From the NCBI GenBank assembly GCA_024224665.1, contig JAAENG010000157.1:1-45267 (forward strand): 45,267 nucleotides of DNA. Direction: 5' to 3'. The notes beneath the pieces were generated by a model. It saw only the letters and a list, made by a program, of their open reading frames with translations, made no database searches and was not told where the DNA came from. The stretch is from Chloroflexota bacterium (GTDB lineage: Bacteria > Chloroflexota > Anaerolineae > J102). Below, one piece after another: positions 43,887 through 45,267 of the stretch; the stretch's first letter is position 1; each line of letters opens with the position of its first letter. The position numbers and the translations under genes are program-made.

Positions 43887-45122
43887 CTATTGAGCGGATG
43901 CGCTTGGTGTTTGTAATCGCCGTAAAATCACAGCGAATAGGATGGGAACCGGCAATATAAGCAGCGCTGTGCTGGCATAGCCGATAGAGAGTGTGGTCAG
44001 TGTAGCAATGGCGCCGATCAAGGGTCCACCGATCATCTGACCGATGGCGTTCATCTGTCCCCACATAGAGAGGACTGTGGCCCTGACCTGCGGCTCGATC
44101 TGCTTGGTCACCCAAGGCTCGTAGAGGGCATCGCCGCCGTGCCGGAACTGCACCAAGACCACATAGGTGATAATCCCCAATGTAAAGCTGGTTGCAAAAG
44201 CAAACGCTAAGATGGCAAGGATTGAGAGTGTAGAGAGGAGTTGGATTACACGTACCGTTTTGAATGCGTTTTCTTCAGGTACTTTGCGTCGTAGCCATTC
44301 GGCGGTAAAAATGCCCAGTAGTGAATTGACGATCTGGATCACACCCAGCCACACCACCGGCTGTAGATCGATAAACGTGGGCCAGACGAAATCCTCCAGC
44401 AGGTGCGGCACGCTCAAACGGTCGAGCCCCTCGCTGGCCAGGCCGAAGCTGAGTTCGATGGCGAAGATAATCTGTAACAGGCTGCTGGCTCGCACGAACC
44501 CGGCGCCGCCACGAAAGGTGTCGGCCAGTTTGCCCCAGGTGTCGCGTTCGGCGACGACCGTGGCTTGGAAATTTGTCTCGGGCATAATGAAGATCAACGC
44601 CAGACCTAACAGGGCAATGCCCAGGCCGGCTATCACAAAGGTCAGGCCCAAGCTCAAGGAGCCGATTGCCATACCCAGCAATACTCCGGCGATAGACGCA
44701 GCACGGCCGATCTGCCCGCCACGGATCATGACATGGGTCAGGCGGTGTTCGCCGATCTCTCCGGCGATCCAGGCTGATTCGGCGCCACTGAGAAAGGTGG
44801 CGCCTACGCCCCAGATCACCTGAGCCAGCAAGACCGCGCCAAAGAAAGGGAACAAGCCTTCGACCACAAAGCCAACGCCGATCAGCGCAAAGCCGATTAT
44901 CAGCGAGAGCTTACGGCTGTAGGCATCGGCGACGACGCCGGTGGGGATCTCTGCCAGGAAGTAAGCGGCCTCCAGCACCGTGCCTACCAGCACCAGTTGC
45001 AGGGGGTTGAGTCCTACCACCTGCACGCGATAGATGGCGCTGACAATGACCATACTGCTAAACAGCAGACCGTAAACCGCCTGGATCAGATAGTAGGTTC
45101 GTAAAGCGGATAGTTTGCGCAT
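43887..45122 (-). CDS. MFS transporter
   Basis: A 411-residue transporter with about 12 helices. The first half holds the loop ADAYSRKLSLIIGFALIGVG (motif A-like, between helices 2 and 3) and VIWGVGATFLSGAESAWIA (motif typical of the group that includes tetracycline/antibiotic efflux proteins). The second half starts after a central loop near 205. It is the first gene of a four-gene unit; no ribosome site is obvious before the ATG, and the octamer array starts 14 bp upstream, so the promoter must lie within or beyond that array. Confidence 0.91.
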   Translation of the reverse strand: MRKLSALRTYYLIQAVYGLLFSSMVIVSAIYRVQVVGLNPLQLVLVGTVLEAAYFLAEIPTGVVADAYSRKLSLIIGFALIGVGFVVEGLFPFFGAVLLAQVIWGVGATFLSGAESAWIAGEIGEHRLTHVMIRGGQIGRAASIAGVLLGMAIGSLSLGLTFVIAGLGIALLGLALIFIMPETNFQATVVAERDTWGKLADTFRGGAGFVRASSLLQIIFAIELSFGLASEGLDRLSVPHLLEDFVWPTFIDLQPVVWLGVIQIVNSLLGIFTAEWLRRKVPEENAFKTVRVIQLLSTLSILAILAFAFATSFTLGIITYVVLVQFRHGGDALYEPWVTKQIEPQVRATVLSMWGQMNAIGQMIGGPLIGAIATLTTLSIGYASTALLILPVPILFAVILRRLQTPSASAQ

Positions 45123-45135
45123 AATTATGGATAGA

Positions 45136-45267
45136 GTAGACCGGTAGACCAGAAGACCGATAGACCAGTAGACCAGAAGACCAGTAGACCAGAAGACCAG
45201 TAGACCAGAAGACCGATAGACCAGTAGACCAGTAGACCAGTAGACCAGTAGACCAGTAGACCAGTAG
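45136..45267. repeat. Array of 16.5 octamers (GTAGACCA family), cut by the window end
   Basis: From GTAGACCG at 45136 the sequence runs in strict 8-bp steps: GTAGACCR, GAAGACCR and ATAGACCA variants, with the last five full units identical. The same word makes the arms at 22001-22115. No spacers separate the units, so this is a simple tandem repeat. It occupies the expected promoter region of the MFS operon. Confidence 0.95.

Noticed and set aside
45136-45267. Possible CRISPR array
   Set aside because: The units are 8 bp and directly joined; there are no spacers and no cas genes nearby.

Overview
The window is 45 kb of bacterial chromosome with moderate GC content. No rRNA, tRNA or CRISPR array is visible. 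The overall character suggests a Chloroflexota bacterium of the Anaerolineae/Caldilineae type: many lipoproteins with Pro/Thr-rich linkers, a 7TM-GAF regulator, a large multihaem cytochrome, tandem GNAT proteins, and intergenic arrays of 7-8 bp words. This placement is inference from gene style; there is no marker gene I can place firmly.

Left part (1-20.8 kb): a decayed transposase sits at the edge, followed by two tandem vWA-domain proteins (a VIT-vWA exported protein and a YfbK-type lipoprotein). DNA polymerase I follows on the minus strand, then a DEAD-box-like protein that has lost most helicase motifs but kept a DbpA-like RNA-binding domain. On the plus strand come a 7TM-GAF-HTH protein, an FtsK/SpoIIIE translocase, a PadR-controlled ABC exporter with a clear promoter and operator, an aldo/keto reductase, and an M23 peptidase paired with a propeller lipoprotein.

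Middle part (20.8-35 kb, nearly all minus strand): a MacA/MacB-type tripartite efflux operon has a Gly-rich lipoprotein downstream. Next is an HtrA protease, then a seven-gene operon (33.9 to 27.8 kb). That operon encodes two membrane-anchored coiled-coil proteins (one with a His/Asp/Glu-rich tail), ApbE, a Pro-rich membrane protein, a ferric-reductase-like membrane protein and an OmpR/HK two-component pair whose sensor loop is highly acidic. An 11-bp-phased array of CTTAAC-type boxes lies upstream. I read this as a metal- or redox-responsive envelope electron-transfer locus that controls itself.

Right part (35-45 kb): a membrane-anchored rhodanese has an in-frame TGA exactly in its active-site loop. 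A SECIS-like hairpin lies 21 nt downstream (loop start) and the domain is intact after the TGA, so it is a candidate selenoprotein. It follows an Acr3 arsenite permease. Divergent from acr3 is an 18-haem cytochrome built from two copies of a nine-haem unit; its promoter has a TGAT-N4-ATCA box centred at -41.5, the spacing expected of an FNR/CRP class II activator. The window closes with an MFS-SDR-GNAT-GNAT operon and a 16.5-unit octamer repeat cut by the window end.

The most notable leads are the candidate selenocysteine rhodanese, the metal/redox operon with its predicted autoregulatory boxes, the duplicated 18-haem cytochrome with FNR-like sites, the DSAD pseudo-helicase, and the family of opposed short-period repeat arrays in the spacers.
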